Shown here piece by piece: positions 1 to 11,300 of a stretch of 64,000 bases of DNA. The stretch is from Stratiolaelaps scimitus (Eukaryota > Arthropoda > Arachnida > Mesostigmata > Laelapidae): assembly GCA_019614645.1 (NCBI GenBank), contig JABWDB010000004.1, forward strand, positions 5,518,001-5,582,000, in the 5' to 3' direction. Under the pieces are notes generated by a model. It did no database searches. It had not been told where the DNA came from and saw nothing but the letters and a program-made list of their open reading frames with translations. The stretch's first letter is position 1. Every line of letters begins with the position of its first letter. Position numbers and translations under genes: made by a program.

Positions 1-2097
1 CGTCCGTCTGTCCATCTCTCCTAACGAATATTTAAAACGAACGCGAAGCGGACCACCATCGGAGTAAGGTGCGGGCGAGGGCATTCCGTTAATAAGGGAT
101 TTCGAGAGCGCGTTATTACGGTGGGTGAGAGACTTCGGGAGTGAGAAATGTTACGGCGGTGGCCATGGTGGCTCACTCGATATGGCTGAATGGTATTACG
201 GTTTGTGTGGTTAAACGCCACAGCAGAATCAAAGAGAGAAACATAGATAATGACCGAAGGAATAACTGGAGCGAGCTGATCTGGACCGCCCTGAAACTCG
301 GCATCATGGCCGAGGCTAGCTTTCTTGTCTAAGGTGTTTATTGTAGATGCTTTTATAGATATTCAGTCAACGGCTAAGGAAGTTGTGGTTGCCCGCAGAT
401 AACGTCTCGGTCGGCGTTGCCGACAACAGTAAGTATTCATTATCAATGAAAAAGCGTAACTGGCGGTTCGGCCTACGCAAGTTCGTCATCTCCTCACTTA
501 CCTACACCAAACCAGCTGTAAGCCTCCCCTCAAAGCCTCCACCTTCTGACGGCAGCACGAGCCGTATGCTTCCCGCCTGCGGCACTACTCTGTGTAGAAC
601 AAACGGTTCTGTGAAAACGTCAACATGAAATTGACTCCTAATTAAATAATATGATGCTGTGTTGTCTCATATCTAGCACTACAACGAACCAGCAATGGAT
701 GGACGGAGCGCACATCTATTGTAAGAATGGACCTCTGCCGGTAAGTATTATTATAATAGAATAGATCAGAACTAAGCATGGGCGATTTGTCCACGTGGAG
801 ACAGAATCGGAGAGTTAGCCTCTGCTCAAGATGTAAATGTTAGGTGATGATGTGTACCCCGCCGTTGCCAACGGTAGTTATGTTAATGTACATAAATCTA
901 TTTCGTTGTATATTTCCTGCTCAATAGATACACTGTCTTAAATGATTTCATTATAAAACATGTATGAGGAGAGATAGAACATTTTGCTTAAACGCTCCTA
1001 CTGTCACCGGGTCGAACATTCGATTCGTCTTCATTAATGACTCAGAGCAGCCTATATTTATATATATTATATATTTAATATATTTGGGAAATCAGAAGGA
1101 GCATCGAATAGACCTGAATATAATGCGAGTTGAGGAAAGGGGCAGCTGCTCCGAAAGTTGTTTTAGGAAAAGGTATATGATTAATATATTCAAACTTGGT
1201 TTCCGCCGCACCACAATCAGCATTGCCCGGGGGCTGCTGTGATACACAAGTCGATCACTATTTTCGTTTTTATTAGTATTAGTATTATTACGATTATAAG
1301 TGTCTCAGGTGGTACATTTGGGAGGCGGGTAAATGACGATAAGGTCAACAGCCACCCCCCCCCCCCCGTCCTGGATCGTTGGGCTTAGGATAAAAATGTG
1401 AGTTCTCTGTCGAATGACAAACCAGCGGTGGTTTCTAACTCGATTCAAGTCACGCAGGTTTTTGTGTGTGCGTGTGTGTGTGCGTGTATTGTATGATTCG
1501 ACGTTGCATAGCTTCCTACTTCGGCGAGAACGTACGGGTCCCTTAACTCTCTTATTAATGTCGTATTCTCCATTCTAATAATTTTGTCGTTCACAACGCT
1601 TCATTCATTGGCAGCCGAACACTGGAACACCGTGACTATCGTATGCTCTTGGGAGTTCGCTTGCGAAACGAGCAGCATGATGTAATTCCGTTAAATCATT
1701 CTGATATCGCTTTTATGGTCATCTCGTCTTCACCTTTCACTGACGGGAATGGCGAGGCGCCCAGGTCAGCGTATTCACTGTTGCGTAGAAGAACGCTGGT
1801 TTAAAATGGCGGCTAGCAGGGTAGTGAGATGTACGTTCGTGGGGTGCGATCGTTAATTAGTAAATAGTTAGCCTAGGCGGCTAGCAATGTAGTTAGCAAG
1901 CCTCGAAGAAGGCCACACGTATAATAATAATAATAATCGTTGTTCGTCCTGACGGCAGTGTAGCTTGGCAATAAATACGAGTCTGTCCCATATCATGAAC
2001 GATGCAAAATTGCTGCTTAACTGCGGAATCGAGTGCGTTAAGTGCCGTATTTTGCGAATTTACTTAGCCAACACAAAAGAAAACGAGACGATTTGCA
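1..2097. other. Gene-free segment, mixed composition
   Basis: No recognisable exon, RNA gene or transposon was found here. Open frames on either strand stay below about 100 codons and match nothing I know. It contains a 13-base C run at 1355-1367, a GT-rich tract at about 1463-1488 and an (ATA)n tract at 1921-1937. It could be intergenic or intronic. Confidence 0.6.
1355..1367. repeat. Poly-C homopolymer (13)
   Basis: Thirteen consecutive C residues. Similar 11-13 base C or G runs recur at 27048-27058, 28729-28740 and 29849-29860, with a nine-base G run at 25111-25119. Long G/C homopolymers are uncommon in most arthropod DNA. Confidence 0.9.
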
Positions 2098-2125
2098 TAC
2101 ATATATATATATATATATATATATA
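2098..2125. repeat. (AT)n microsatellite
   Basis: An uninterrupted AT dinucleotide tract that directly abuts the left end of the inverted repeat starting at 2126. The element may have inserted into or next to a TA run, or the run may have grown at its edge. Confidence 0.9.
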
Positions 2126-2576
2126 GCTAGCCGATCTAGCACATGTAATCTATTGAACACAGGCTGCGGCACAGTAACGAAACAACCGGTAGGCAATAAA
2201 TGGGATCGGGTTAGGGCAGGGCAGGCTTGACAAAATACCCTAAAATGTATGGAGTGACCTGCAACGGATTTTGGTGTCTTATTGTTCTTCTTGATTTGTA
2301 ACGCGAAAATTCTCACACTGCATTTTCTCAAAAGAACTATTTCGTTTATGTACTAACGTAGTTCTTTTGAGAAAATGCAGTGTGAGAATTTTCGCGTTAC
2401 GAATCAAGAAGAAAAAAAAGCTCAATATCCGTCGCAGGTCACCCCGTCCGTTTTAGGGTATTTTATCAGGCCCGCCCTTCCCTGACCTGACCCGACCTAT
2501 TGCCTGCCAGTTGTTTCATTACTGTGCCGCCGCCGCCGCCTGTCTTCAATAGATTACATGTGTTAGGTCGGCTAGC
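2126..2576. repeat. Large inverted repeat (hairpin), arms ~215-225 bp
   Basis: The left arm (2126-2339) and right arm (2359-2576) are reverse complements of one another, separated by only about 19 bases. The inner 42 bp (2298-2339 against 2359-2400) pair perfectly. Pairing continues with single mismatches through the Gln/Lys-like CTTCTTGAT block and then at lower identity to the outer ends, where both arms carry GCTAGCCGA followed by CTA-CACATG. The right arm holds an expanded GCC triplet run at 2526-2540 that the left arm lacks. There is no open frame spanning it. It could be a fold-back or MITE-type element, or a tail-to-tail duplication. A transcript would form a long hairpin. Confidence 0.9.
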
Positions 2577-5562
2577 CGATGGCCGGGTCTAGAGAGGTGG
2601 GGCCCCTTAAGGGGTTGTATGGCATTGGGGATCTATCAGATTTTTCTCATTGCCATTCTTTGGCGCGCCCCTCGTCATCGTCGTCGCCCGCCGCCGCCTT
2701 CTCTCACCGCGCTACCCTGTATCCATCTGCAGCAACGATCGGTCTGCCGGTCACCCAGCCAGCCCGTCGCTTCCACACGCACACACCACATCTCATACAC
2801 AGGCACACAATTAGACGCCACCTCTCCCACTTGGCCGTTTCGACTCGAGCCCGCGTCACGATAGAGATCAGCTTTCTGAGACCACCCAGAGAGACCTCAG
2901 CGACATTCAAATCCGCCTGAATCAGAGAGAGATAGAGCGGGAGGAGGCGCGCGGGCAACGGATAACGAGCACGAGCGTTAAATGAAAGAGCCGAAACGGC
3001 GGTGGCGGCAGCGCCAGCAGCAGCACGATCAGGATCGGATCGGGACGCAAAAACGTGAACGGGAGAGGCGCTGTGCCGCGCTAATGCAGCTGTGTGAGAG
3101 TGCGGATGTCTCGGAAGGATTTTTTTTCGGTTTTTGTAGCTAGCCGCGTGTGTGTGTGTGTTACCATGTTGTAATGGTTCTGATCCTGGACGTGGTCCTG
3201 GTCGCCGTTGTGTCGTATTATGTATGTACTTATCTGTCTCTGTGTGGGTTTGGGTGCATGTGTCTGTGTGTGTGTGTGTGTGTTTATATATCTATCTATA
3301 GGTAATAGACGAGGGAATTGGCGAGAGTGAAATTGGTAATTACGACAAATGGATCACTTCGAGAGGTAGACTGTGGGACGAGAGAGAGGGGGCGATCGGC
3401 AAAAGAAAGAAATCGGGGGCGGCTAACGCCGTTAGCTCCGCCGGCTCCAACCCTGAGAAAATAAATGACAAACGAATAGCGCTCGCCCATCAGAGCAGCA
3501 GATGAAGGGACCGACGGAACGACGACGAACAGCAGATTTCTACGCTGGGAAGAGCAGCGGCGTAAGCGGCTCGCCAGGTTTTTCGACGATCCGTGAAGGG
3601 CCAATGCCCGAATAGGCAATGCGCGCATGGCGTGATGTGTTTCCTTGCCGCTACAACATTACTACAACTACACTACTGCTGCTGCTGTTACTACAACGTT
3701 ACGGCTACCACCACTACGGGTTTGCCTTCGTCAAAGAGGACCCCGGCGCCGACCCCAGCTCTTGCTCAGGCTTCGTTCGTTGAACAGTAGAACCCGCCTC
3801 CGTATCTTTGTGTCCCCATTCTGTGTCTTGGTCACTTCCAATATTTCTACTTGGAGCAAATATCTCTCGTCGACTCCTAAATAAAAACGGTCACGGGTTG
3901 TCCCGCGTCACACCGTCCCCGAGCCAGCTCCTTCGGTTCGGCCCTAGCGACAACAGCGGCGACGGCTGTGGCAGCCGTAGCAGTTAGCAGCAGAAGTACT
4001 CGTGGCAGTAGCCGTAGTGGCGGCAGGAGCAGCAAGAGAAGCCTGCCTAAAACGCGCTCGGTCTGAATCTGCAATCGCCGATTAAATTCTTGGCCAGCCG
4101 TTTAGTCTCGCTTTGTGTAAATTAATTTTCTGCAATGGGCAGGCAGCCGAGGTAAGGACGAGGAGGTGGGGAAAACCACCCCGTCAGAGGGCCGCCAACA
4201 TTCTCCAGGCTACGTCGAGATACGGGTGCCTCCAACGGCGTCCCCAACACGTCGTTCTCTGACCAACCCCAGTTTTTCTTCAGGGACGGCACGAGGGCGG
4301 ATTGGAGGGCGAGCTGGTCAAGGGGGGCCAGGGAGAAGCCCATGTATTATATATATAGTATTAACACGACGATCCATTTTTGAGCTGCTGTCGTCTCCGG
4401 CAGTGCCAGCCACCGGATACAAGTGAACCTCTACTGGTGTTCCTCCTCCGCCCCAGTGTAATACTGCATGTCTTCGCTGCATGTCGCACGCGTCGACAGA
4501 TCGACTCACCCGAAGATGGTGACGGGTCGATCGACGCCGCTGCCCAGTGCTATCACATAGACACGCACACTGGCATAACCACACATAGAGACATACCTAG
4601 ATAGACACCCATAAGATGTGGACGGTCAGAGGCACACAGCAGCAGCCGCCGACGCCGCCACCGCCGACGCCGCCGCCATCCAGCCAAGTGATCCTTCAGA
4701 TGTCTCGTCACTGCCGCCGCTGCAGCGAACACGTCGTCGCTGCCCTCCAGTATCCTATGGAGCAGGCACAGCGACCACCGCTGTCCACAGTCCTTAGCCC
4801 CGTCGAACCACAACGCTATCAAGTATTAGAAGGACGAGGCGAGGATGAAGAAGAAGCGGATGGACGCCTTTCTAGCTTCCGTTCTGCCTCAACCCATTGT
4901 TCTCCTCCTGTCCACTGGCCGTTACTTGCCTGGACAAAGCCTTCTGCCAAGCATCCACCATTGGCTTACTTAACCCATAGGATAGCGGGCCGGTTGGTTG
5001 ACTGGATGGGTAGCCTGGCTTCGGTCGCTCGTTCGCTTGCTCGCTCGCTTACACACTCATCCTCTATCGCTTCTCCTGTTGCTGCTGCTACTCTGTAAGC
5101 AGCAGCTAATATTAGTCTTATTATTACAGTGATACGTGGCTAGCTTGCTTGCCTCGCCGTGGGTCGCCGTCGTGGTGATGGTGGTGGCTGTGGCGGGTGT
5201 GCCTTATTAAATTTACAAGTGCTTGCTATCCCCTTAGCTGGCTTTGGGTGTACACCCCCCATCGAGAAGGACGAGGCTGCACCGGGCCTGAACACTGGCC
5301 CATGACAGTGGCGACGGTTAGCCGAGGTGACCCCAACTGGGGATCAGGCCACTGTTCCCGGACCTCTCCCCACCCCCCTACTCCGATGTCTGCAATAGGG
5401 GGCAACCGCCACCAGAGGGCCATCCGTGACTTCGTAGTCTATGCTTAATTCCGGCCTTACTTAGTCCGAACTAGCCGACGAAGTCCCCTTTCTTCTCTCA
5501 GAGGCAACGTTAAGCGTTCCGTTGTCCTAATATACCCACATGGACACAGACGTATATCTGAT

Positions 5563-5603
5563 GTCTCTCTCTCTCTCTCCCTCTATCTCGCCATCTCTCT
5601 CTG
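5563..5603. repeat. (CT)n-rich tract
   Basis: An interrupted CT dinucleotide repeat. Frames crossing it give Ser-Leu alternation, which explains the apparent local open frames on this strand. Confidence 0.8.
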
Positions 5604-5673
5604 TCTTTCTATCCGGCCTGAGAGATACCCCTCCAGGACCGCGACTTCTTGCTTCGGCGGTCCGTCTGTGTCA

Positions 5674-5707
5674 CTTCCTCCACGGCTCTCTAATGCCGTG
5701 GAGGAAG
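5674..5707. repeat. Hairpin, 13-bp perfect arms
   Basis: Arms at 5674-5686 and 5695-5707 (CTTCCTCCACGGC and its complement) are separated by eight bases. It is one of a set of short perfect hairpins scattered through the window. Confidence 0.85.
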
Positions 5708-5997
5708 CGACACATGCCCTACCGCACACATCCACTCTTCCCTCAACGTATGTCCCCGTCCATCTCATTCTTGATTCTCATCGCTCTCATCCAGTTCGCG
5801 TTTGCTCTCTCCCTCTACCGAAGTATGACTCTGTCGGCTCTGGCTAGAGCGGTTTCTGACCAGCGATATATTGGGTAAATCAACTTTTGGCTAATTGCCG
5901 CGCCGTGTGTTGCCGATGTATCCCGTCCGACGGTCAGATCCACACTTCGCACAGTCGTTTAGAACGAACATATGTGCGCGGCTTTGTTCGTGATGGC

Positions 5998-6010
5998 AGA
6001 GTTGCTGCGG
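5998..6010. repeat. Target-site duplication, left copy (SINE-A copy 1)
   Basis: The 13 bases AGAGTTGCTGCGG are repeated exactly at 6196-6208, immediately outside the SINE. Perfect identity indicates a fairly recent insertion. Confidence 0.85.
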
Positions 6011-6195
6011 CCCGGTCCCGGTGGCGTAATGCATTCGTGTGCGCCTTGCAAGCGGACATGCAACACGTTGATGCACGGCTTCGCTCCCCACTGTTGCACA
6101 CTTGCGTTTAGCGGTCCGTCTTACTCAAGCAATATAAAAAGCAATACCGTGGACGTTAAATGTTGGCTGAGAGTAGGCCCGAAAGCATTTTTTTT
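6011..6195 (+). mobile_element. tRNA-derived SINE (SINE-A), copy 1, complete
   Basis: About 185 bp bounded by a perfect 13-bp direct repeat. The 5' part is tRNA-like: a box-A-like GGTGGCGTAATGCATTCG near 6020-6037 and a degraded box-B-like GGCTTCGCTCC at 6077-6087. The body shares CAC-TTGCGTTTAG-GGTCCGTCTTA and GGACGTTAAATGTTGGCTGA with the copies at 27.8-28.0 and 39.1-39.3 kb, which lie on the other strand. The 3' end has the conserved GGCTGAGAGTAGGCC stem-loop and then GCATTTTTTTT before the second duplication. SINEs of this kind are transcribed by RNA polymerase III and mobilised by a partner LINE; the T run could serve as a terminator. Confidence 0.85.
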
Positions 6196-6208
6196 AGAGT
6201 TGCTGCGG
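6196..6208. repeat. Target-site duplication, right copy (SINE-A copy 1)
   Basis: This is an exact copy of 5998-6010, directly after the T-rich SINE tail. Confidence 0.85.
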
Positions 6209-6329
6209 AGTGAGGAATTGACGAAAGAAGACGAATGATGCTAAACCGAACTAATAATAATAATGATAATAGTATGATCGGAGCTCATCGCCACGTTGTG
6301 GCGAAGCGAATTCGCGCCTGTTTCCGTTG
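6209..6329. other. Short gene-free spacer
   Basis: It contains an interrupted (ATA)n tract at about 6251-6271 and nothing else recognised. Confidence 0.6.
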
Positions 6330-6429
6330 CTTGCCTTAATTTCCACTACTTATAGCTGCTCGATTCAAACGTTCATATGGTTTAAATCGAGCAGCTATAA
6401 GTCGAGGCAAGACAGTCAGACTGTCTTGC
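6330..6429. repeat. Cluster of overlapping perfect palindromes
   Basis: An 18-bp stem pairs 6348-6365 with 6385-6402 around a 19-base loop. It extends after an asymmetric bulge by CTTGCCT (6330-6336) against AGGCAAG (6405-6411). A second palindrome, GCAAGACAGTC at 6407-6417 with its complement at 6419-6429, has a single-base loop and overlaps the first. The two structures are mutually exclusive in RNA. A small structured RNA, a pre-miRNA-like hairpin or a transposon end are all possible; nothing decides between them. Confidence 0.8.
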
Positions 6430-6646
6430 TCTTGATGCCATTCGAGCTTCTGATCTCAGGCACCGTGGTCTCTTCCTGCTGATCCACGGACTCCTCTCTT
6501 CGGTCAAGAAGTTTTCTCCATCGTCCTCCGGCGAAGGAGAGACCCGATGGACGGCTCTCGATGAGGGGGAAGATGTAGTGGAGCCGCCTATTAGCGAGGG
6601 GTGTCGACAGGCACGCCGCTCGTTTTGGTGAAATTGAAACAGAAGT

Positions 6647-6661
6647 GCATGCATGCATGCA
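6647..6661. repeat. (GCAT)n palindromic microsatellite
   Basis: Alternating GCAT units, self-complementary over their whole length. Confidence 0.85.
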
Positions 6662-7273
6662 ATGAGACCCGTTCTGCCTTTACCCTCCAGAAATCCCACT
6701 GACGACTGAGACACCAGCAGACGGAACGATTTACCCTAGTAGTATATAATATATATAAAAGACGGCTTTCGTAGCCCTCCCTTTCCACCACGAATGGACG
6801 CTCCCCACCAGCGGATAGGATAGTCCGCCTTGCGTCAAACGTTAAGCAGACAAATGTAGATAAATGTCCACTTCAGTGTTTCAACACTAGACACTCCACT
6901 CCGACGAACACGAGCACCAGACAGGATGTGCGCGTCCATTGAAAATGAACGATTATGCTTCTATATACCAATGCTGGTAAATAACGAAAACAAGGCAAAT
7001 GCAGAGACAGTAGAAACAAAAAAACGTCGGAAATCCGTGAACCACAATGGAGCATATTCTCTGGCCAAGCAGAGAAGAAGCTTCGCGCATATGTAAGTCG
7101 ATGCTTTCAATGGCAGCGGAAGGCTTTGCTGAAGGGGCAGTATGAGCGCCGCTTCTGTGGGTAGACACCCATGCTATTCAGACAATAGAGCAAAGGAGTT
7201 GGTCCTGGTTGCCTCCGCGTTGAAAGGAGACAGCGGCGCAGGCGTGCGCCACAGAAGAGCAAGTGGAAAAACC

Positions 7274-7301
7274 AGAGAGAGGGAGAGAGAGAGAGAGAGA
7301 T
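7274..7301. repeat. (GA)n microsatellite
   Basis: A GA dinucleotide tract with one interruption, followed 45 bases later by an (ATA)n tract. GA tracts can bind GAGA-type factors in arthropods, but nothing else here supports a regulatory role. Confidence 0.85.
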
Positions 7302-7344
7302 AACGGAGGACGGAACGACGATGAGAATGGAAGCACCGAGGGGG

Positions 7345-7379
7345 ATAATAATAATAATGATAATAATAATAATAATAAT
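7345..7379. repeat. (ATA)n microsatellite
   Basis: A trinucleotide tract with one ATG interruption. It is read as Asn, Ile or Tyr/stop depending on frame. Confidence 0.9.
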
Positions 7380-8602
7380 GTATTGGCAGAACACGACATA
7401 CATTTTCAACAGCGTAATGAAATCAGCACCGACAAGAAACACGGAAGAAGGCGTCGGGCAGGAGCTGGCGTTGAGGAGAAAGAGCCTTCTTTCCAGCAGC
7501 AGTCGGCGGCTGGTTCAGCCGCAGGGGAGTGCTATGGCAGTGGACGCGTAGCAGCAGAAGAAGAAAGCAAAACATGATGAACCGATGGCCGACAGGAACA
7601 ACCGACGAGTGCGGAGAGTGTTTAAGAGTTAAGACGTGTTGGCCAGCTGGTGATGATGGGCCCCACAAGCCGCGTTGCCTACGAACAAGTTCCGGTGTTC
7701 CTATTCGTTCCATGCGGGGGTGGCTCGACTGCTGCGTGTGATAACATGATTCTTTTTTCCCCTGGAGAAGGTCTCGAATATCGCGATGACTCGCCGCTCG
7801 CTCGAAGCTCTACGACTTGCTACTCTGCGGGCGCAGGGGCGTCCGCGAGGTCTGTGAACGGTCATCTCTCGTTTGGCCGTGCGCGGGACCTTCGTCTCGT
7901 TCCTCGAAGGAGGCTGCTGCTGCCGCCAGCGGTGGCGGTGGCGGCGGCGCTGCTTCTGTTGCTATTTCATCCAAAAGCAGCAGGGATGGTCTAGCTTGCT
8001 GGCGTTGTTCTGCGTTTCGTCGGGCTGCTCCATGATATTGGTTTTCTATTACACAATCGACGGTAGTGGAAAGCAAGACGAGAGAAGAGAGACAGAACGC
8101 GCATCGGTCGTAGGGCTGTGTTGATGGGGCGCTTTGTGCGGGAGATTGTAAATAGGTCTACTCGCCTTGCATTAAAGGGGGCCATGAATTGAACAACAAA
8201 GCCAACAGTCTCAACGCGCCAATCGGATTTCAGGTTCCTCGCCTCGACTGACCCTCCTGGCCTGCGGAGTGGAGTCGATAGATGGCACCATATAAAGTAT
8301 GGTGTACACAAACAACTCGTTGCAATAATGCACTCGTTGTACCAGTGGGGTGAGTATTGCCGACTATATCTCGAGATTCCTTGGATTTTCTTTCTCGATG
8401 ACGAAAGGACAGTTCTTCAAACCCCTAAAATGTCTGCGCCATAGCAGTGAAGTCACTCCGCGGACTTCGAGGTCACTCAGTATCAACTTCCTCAAGTCAA
8501 GTCGAGCTCCTCGCCAGCACCCAGTGGGGGATGGATATTACCATATTATATCTCAGGTTGCGCTGACAGCAGCTAGCAGCCCTATGCTTTCAGGCCCAGC
8601 AG

Positions 8603-8620
8603 CTCGACAAGCTTGTCGAG
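8603..8620. repeat. 18-bp perfect palindrome
   Basis: CTCGACAAGCTTGTCGAG is fully self-complementary with no spacer. It may be a chance inverted repeat or a dimeric binding site. Confidence 0.85.
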
Positions 8621-9700
8621 TTCAATTGGAATATTTACCAGCGCACTACAATTTCCACAACAATCGAGACACCAACGTGCCCGATGCACTCCATTCGTGC
8701 ATTTAAGACACACCTCCGATTTTACGACTTGCAAGGCTTGCACCGTGACTATATTTTACCACCGTCTTCCTCGTCATTCATATCGTCCTGCTTTGCCAGC
8801 ATTTCGTGTCAGCTCCCAAATGACTACAAACGACAACGCCCCGCCCGCTGGCCATCTGGTCGTTCGTAAACAAGAGCAGCATTAACAGGTCGGCCTGTAG
8901 TAGCGCAAGCAGCCGAGACGACAACGACGACTACATATAACGACCTTTGTTGTTGACTAGCATTACGAAGAATGTAGGTGCGCCAACAATAAGGGGGGCG
9001 TTGTTGAAGGTGCCATACGTGAGAGGAGTAGCCATCGCCAGTCGCTTCGTGGTTGGTTACCTACAACTAAATAGCGCAACCTGCCCGGGGGAGGACAACG
9101 CCGAGTGCCATAGGGTGAGCCCCGGCGACGGATGAAGCCCGGGTCGGGCGATGGATGCGTTCCTGGTTTGGTTCTTCTCCATCGTCTCCCGTCACTCTGA
9201 TATGTGCTGCTACACCCCTCCCCACAGCTCCGCGGCTCGCTGAATGATGGCCGGTGCCTTGTGCCAGTTGTGGGCAGATCATACGTAGGCTGGTCTGTTG
9301 CTCCCTTAGGTTGAGCGCAAAGGCGGAGGTGTGTAAGGAACAACATTGCCACCTCCCAATAAGACTGTCCTGTTCCTGGCTAGCTGGCCGTGGCCGCTCG
9401 CTTGCCTGCAGGTTAGGAGGTTAGAGTTATACTGCCGCCGCCGCCGCACCTTCGTTGTCATCGCTGTCGTGTCAACGGACGCACGCCACGAACGAACCAC
9501 CAACAACAGCGGAAGAGACCGACAAGATCAACGGATGCCCAGCCCGATGCAGCCATGAGCAAGTCCGCCGGAAATGATCCAACAGGTGGAATCTTAATCA
9601 AGCCCGACCCGACCTCAACAGCGGGGCTAAGCTTGCTCCGCCATAGTCGCTATCGTTGGCGTTGCTTGACATAACCTCCATCGTGCATTTGCTCCGGCAA

Positions 9701-11300
9701 CTGTTACACGAGCCAAGGAAGTCACTTAGTTTGAGGCATGGCGTTGTCTATCGCTGTCAACAATTTATACCCACAGGTTGCGGGCGACATCATTGCTTTG
9801 TGCTGGTACGAGATCGTTAGGTCGCCGGGATCCTCGTCGCGATGGAGACGGTCGAAGTGGACATAAATAAAGTTACAATCATTTTGAGGCATCAAGGACC
9901 GAGAATTTTGTTATATTAATCGAAACCTGAGGCTATATATATATAAATTTGCATAGGAACACATGTAAATATATGGTTACTGATCAACTGATTTTGGTAT
10001 CCATTTACTATTTAGTACTACACCTTCTGTAATTACAGGGTGCATTCGTTATAATGATGTTCTCTTCAGCAACATGAGGACAACAAATGTGCATCACATT
10101 AGTTTTAATAATGTATACAGATATTTCCTAGTTGTGTTTATTTTTTGGTTTAGAAGAGCTGGATAGTTCGATATTCGTAAGATGATTGAGCTCGGATGAG
10201 AGGCTTGGCAGCTCCTAAATCAAAATATAATATAGCCCGATACCGATTAGAACAGGTCGCCGTGACTCGCTTAGTCGGACGGAGCCACAAGATCGCGCCC
10301 TGCCTAAAGTTGATCGAACGACAGCAGCATGCCCAATTACTTTCGTATAATACATACAAGGTAATCTATGGCTGTTGGTTTTGTCGGGCCGATCAATAGT
10401 CAACGATTGGTACCGACGATCCAATCTCACGATACAAAAGGAACTATGGATTTTATTGAAAATCCAGCATGGGCAGCATTTCCTTACTGCAAAATTTAGT
10501 CCATCCGATTTTATAAGGTAACTTGCTGCACAATCCACATATTTCCTTTCTCTATTTAAATGAACACTATCAAATATACATATATATATGCCGACTTGAA
10601 TAACATAGTCTAGATATGTCTCCCAAGACATATGAATAAAATAGCGTAACCCAAATTAGGATTGCGCTCAGTGAACACGACGCCTTAATTAGACAATCGT
10701 GCTGCAGTACTATTTTAAACACTCTGTTTGGTATGCAAATTAAATAGGTATATTAATTTTATTTAATTTGCTAGACCCGTTACGTCTTTGCACTAAGACT
10801 TGGTTGTGAGATCTTCTCGTTTCTCCAAGTTACCACCATCATTCAGCCAGGGTACGCGTTAGGCAGAAGCCGAACATGCACGGACCCACGGACACGGATA
10901 CAACATCGAATTCGCGTTGACGTGTTCCGCTCTCATTCGGGTTTCTCCCCGAGCTTTACTGCCTGACGCGCTGATGTCTGTCTGATAATGGGACAAATAA
11001 GGTAGAATGAGGTAATTGTCGTGAAACGACGCCCCTCTGCCCCCATTGTGCTCCTGCTGTAGCTACGCAGTAGCCTCACAATCGTGCGCACCTTGAGCAG
11101 CGTCAATTAAATGCGACTGCAGAGGGTCTCTCTCGCTCAACAGCTGACGGGAAGAGCTGGCTGAGGTCGTTGAGGCAACTTCCTACTTCTGGCGGAAGGC
11201 TCACATCAGCCATCAGTGGAGCCTGTGGAGGGGGCCGCTAGACGAAGAGATGAGAGGACGGCAGGACAAGGCCGACCCTGCTTCCTTTCATGGAGCTCCC
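9701..11300. other. AT-richer gene-free segment
   Basis: It contains scattered TA runs (about 9935-9945 and 10575-10588) and a small hairpin at 10447-10466 (TGGATTTT, four bases, complement). A 138-codon minus-strand open frame at 10215-10631 matches no family I know and has no splice or start context that sets it apart. Confidence 0.55.

Larger units (their letters stand above)
2577..5997. other. GC/CpG-rich non-coding block
   Basis: The segment is rich in CCG, GTC and GCC runs, with GT tracts at about 3148-3161 and 3264-3283 and a CT tract at about 5563-5603. A 160-codon open frame at 4616-5098 is mostly Pro/Gln low complexity followed by Ser/Leu-rich sequence. Other frames and the opposite strand are also open, so I do not call it a gene. 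The block resembles promoter or 5' leader DNA by composition only. Confidence 0.5.
6430..9700. other. GC-rich non-coding block with microsatellites
   Basis: No protein domain was recognised in any frame. It contains a (GCAT)n palindromic run at 6647-6661, a (GA)n tract at about 7274-7301, an (ATA)n tract at 7345-7379, an 18-bp palindrome at 8603-8620 and many CCG/GCC runs. Frames through the GA and ATA tracts give Arg-Glu and Asn runs and should not be taken as protein. Confidence 0.5.

Noticed and set aside
4616..5098. 160-codon plus-strand frame starting Met-Trp-Thr-Val-Arg
   Set aside because: Its first third is CCG/CAG repeat translation (Pro/Gln) and the end is Ser/Leu low complexity. 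No splice context and no known domain.
7263..7577. 104-codon frame with Arg-Glu and Asn runs, resembling a nuclear low-complexity protein
   Set aside because: The runs are the GA and ATA microsatellites at 7274-7301 and 7345-7379.
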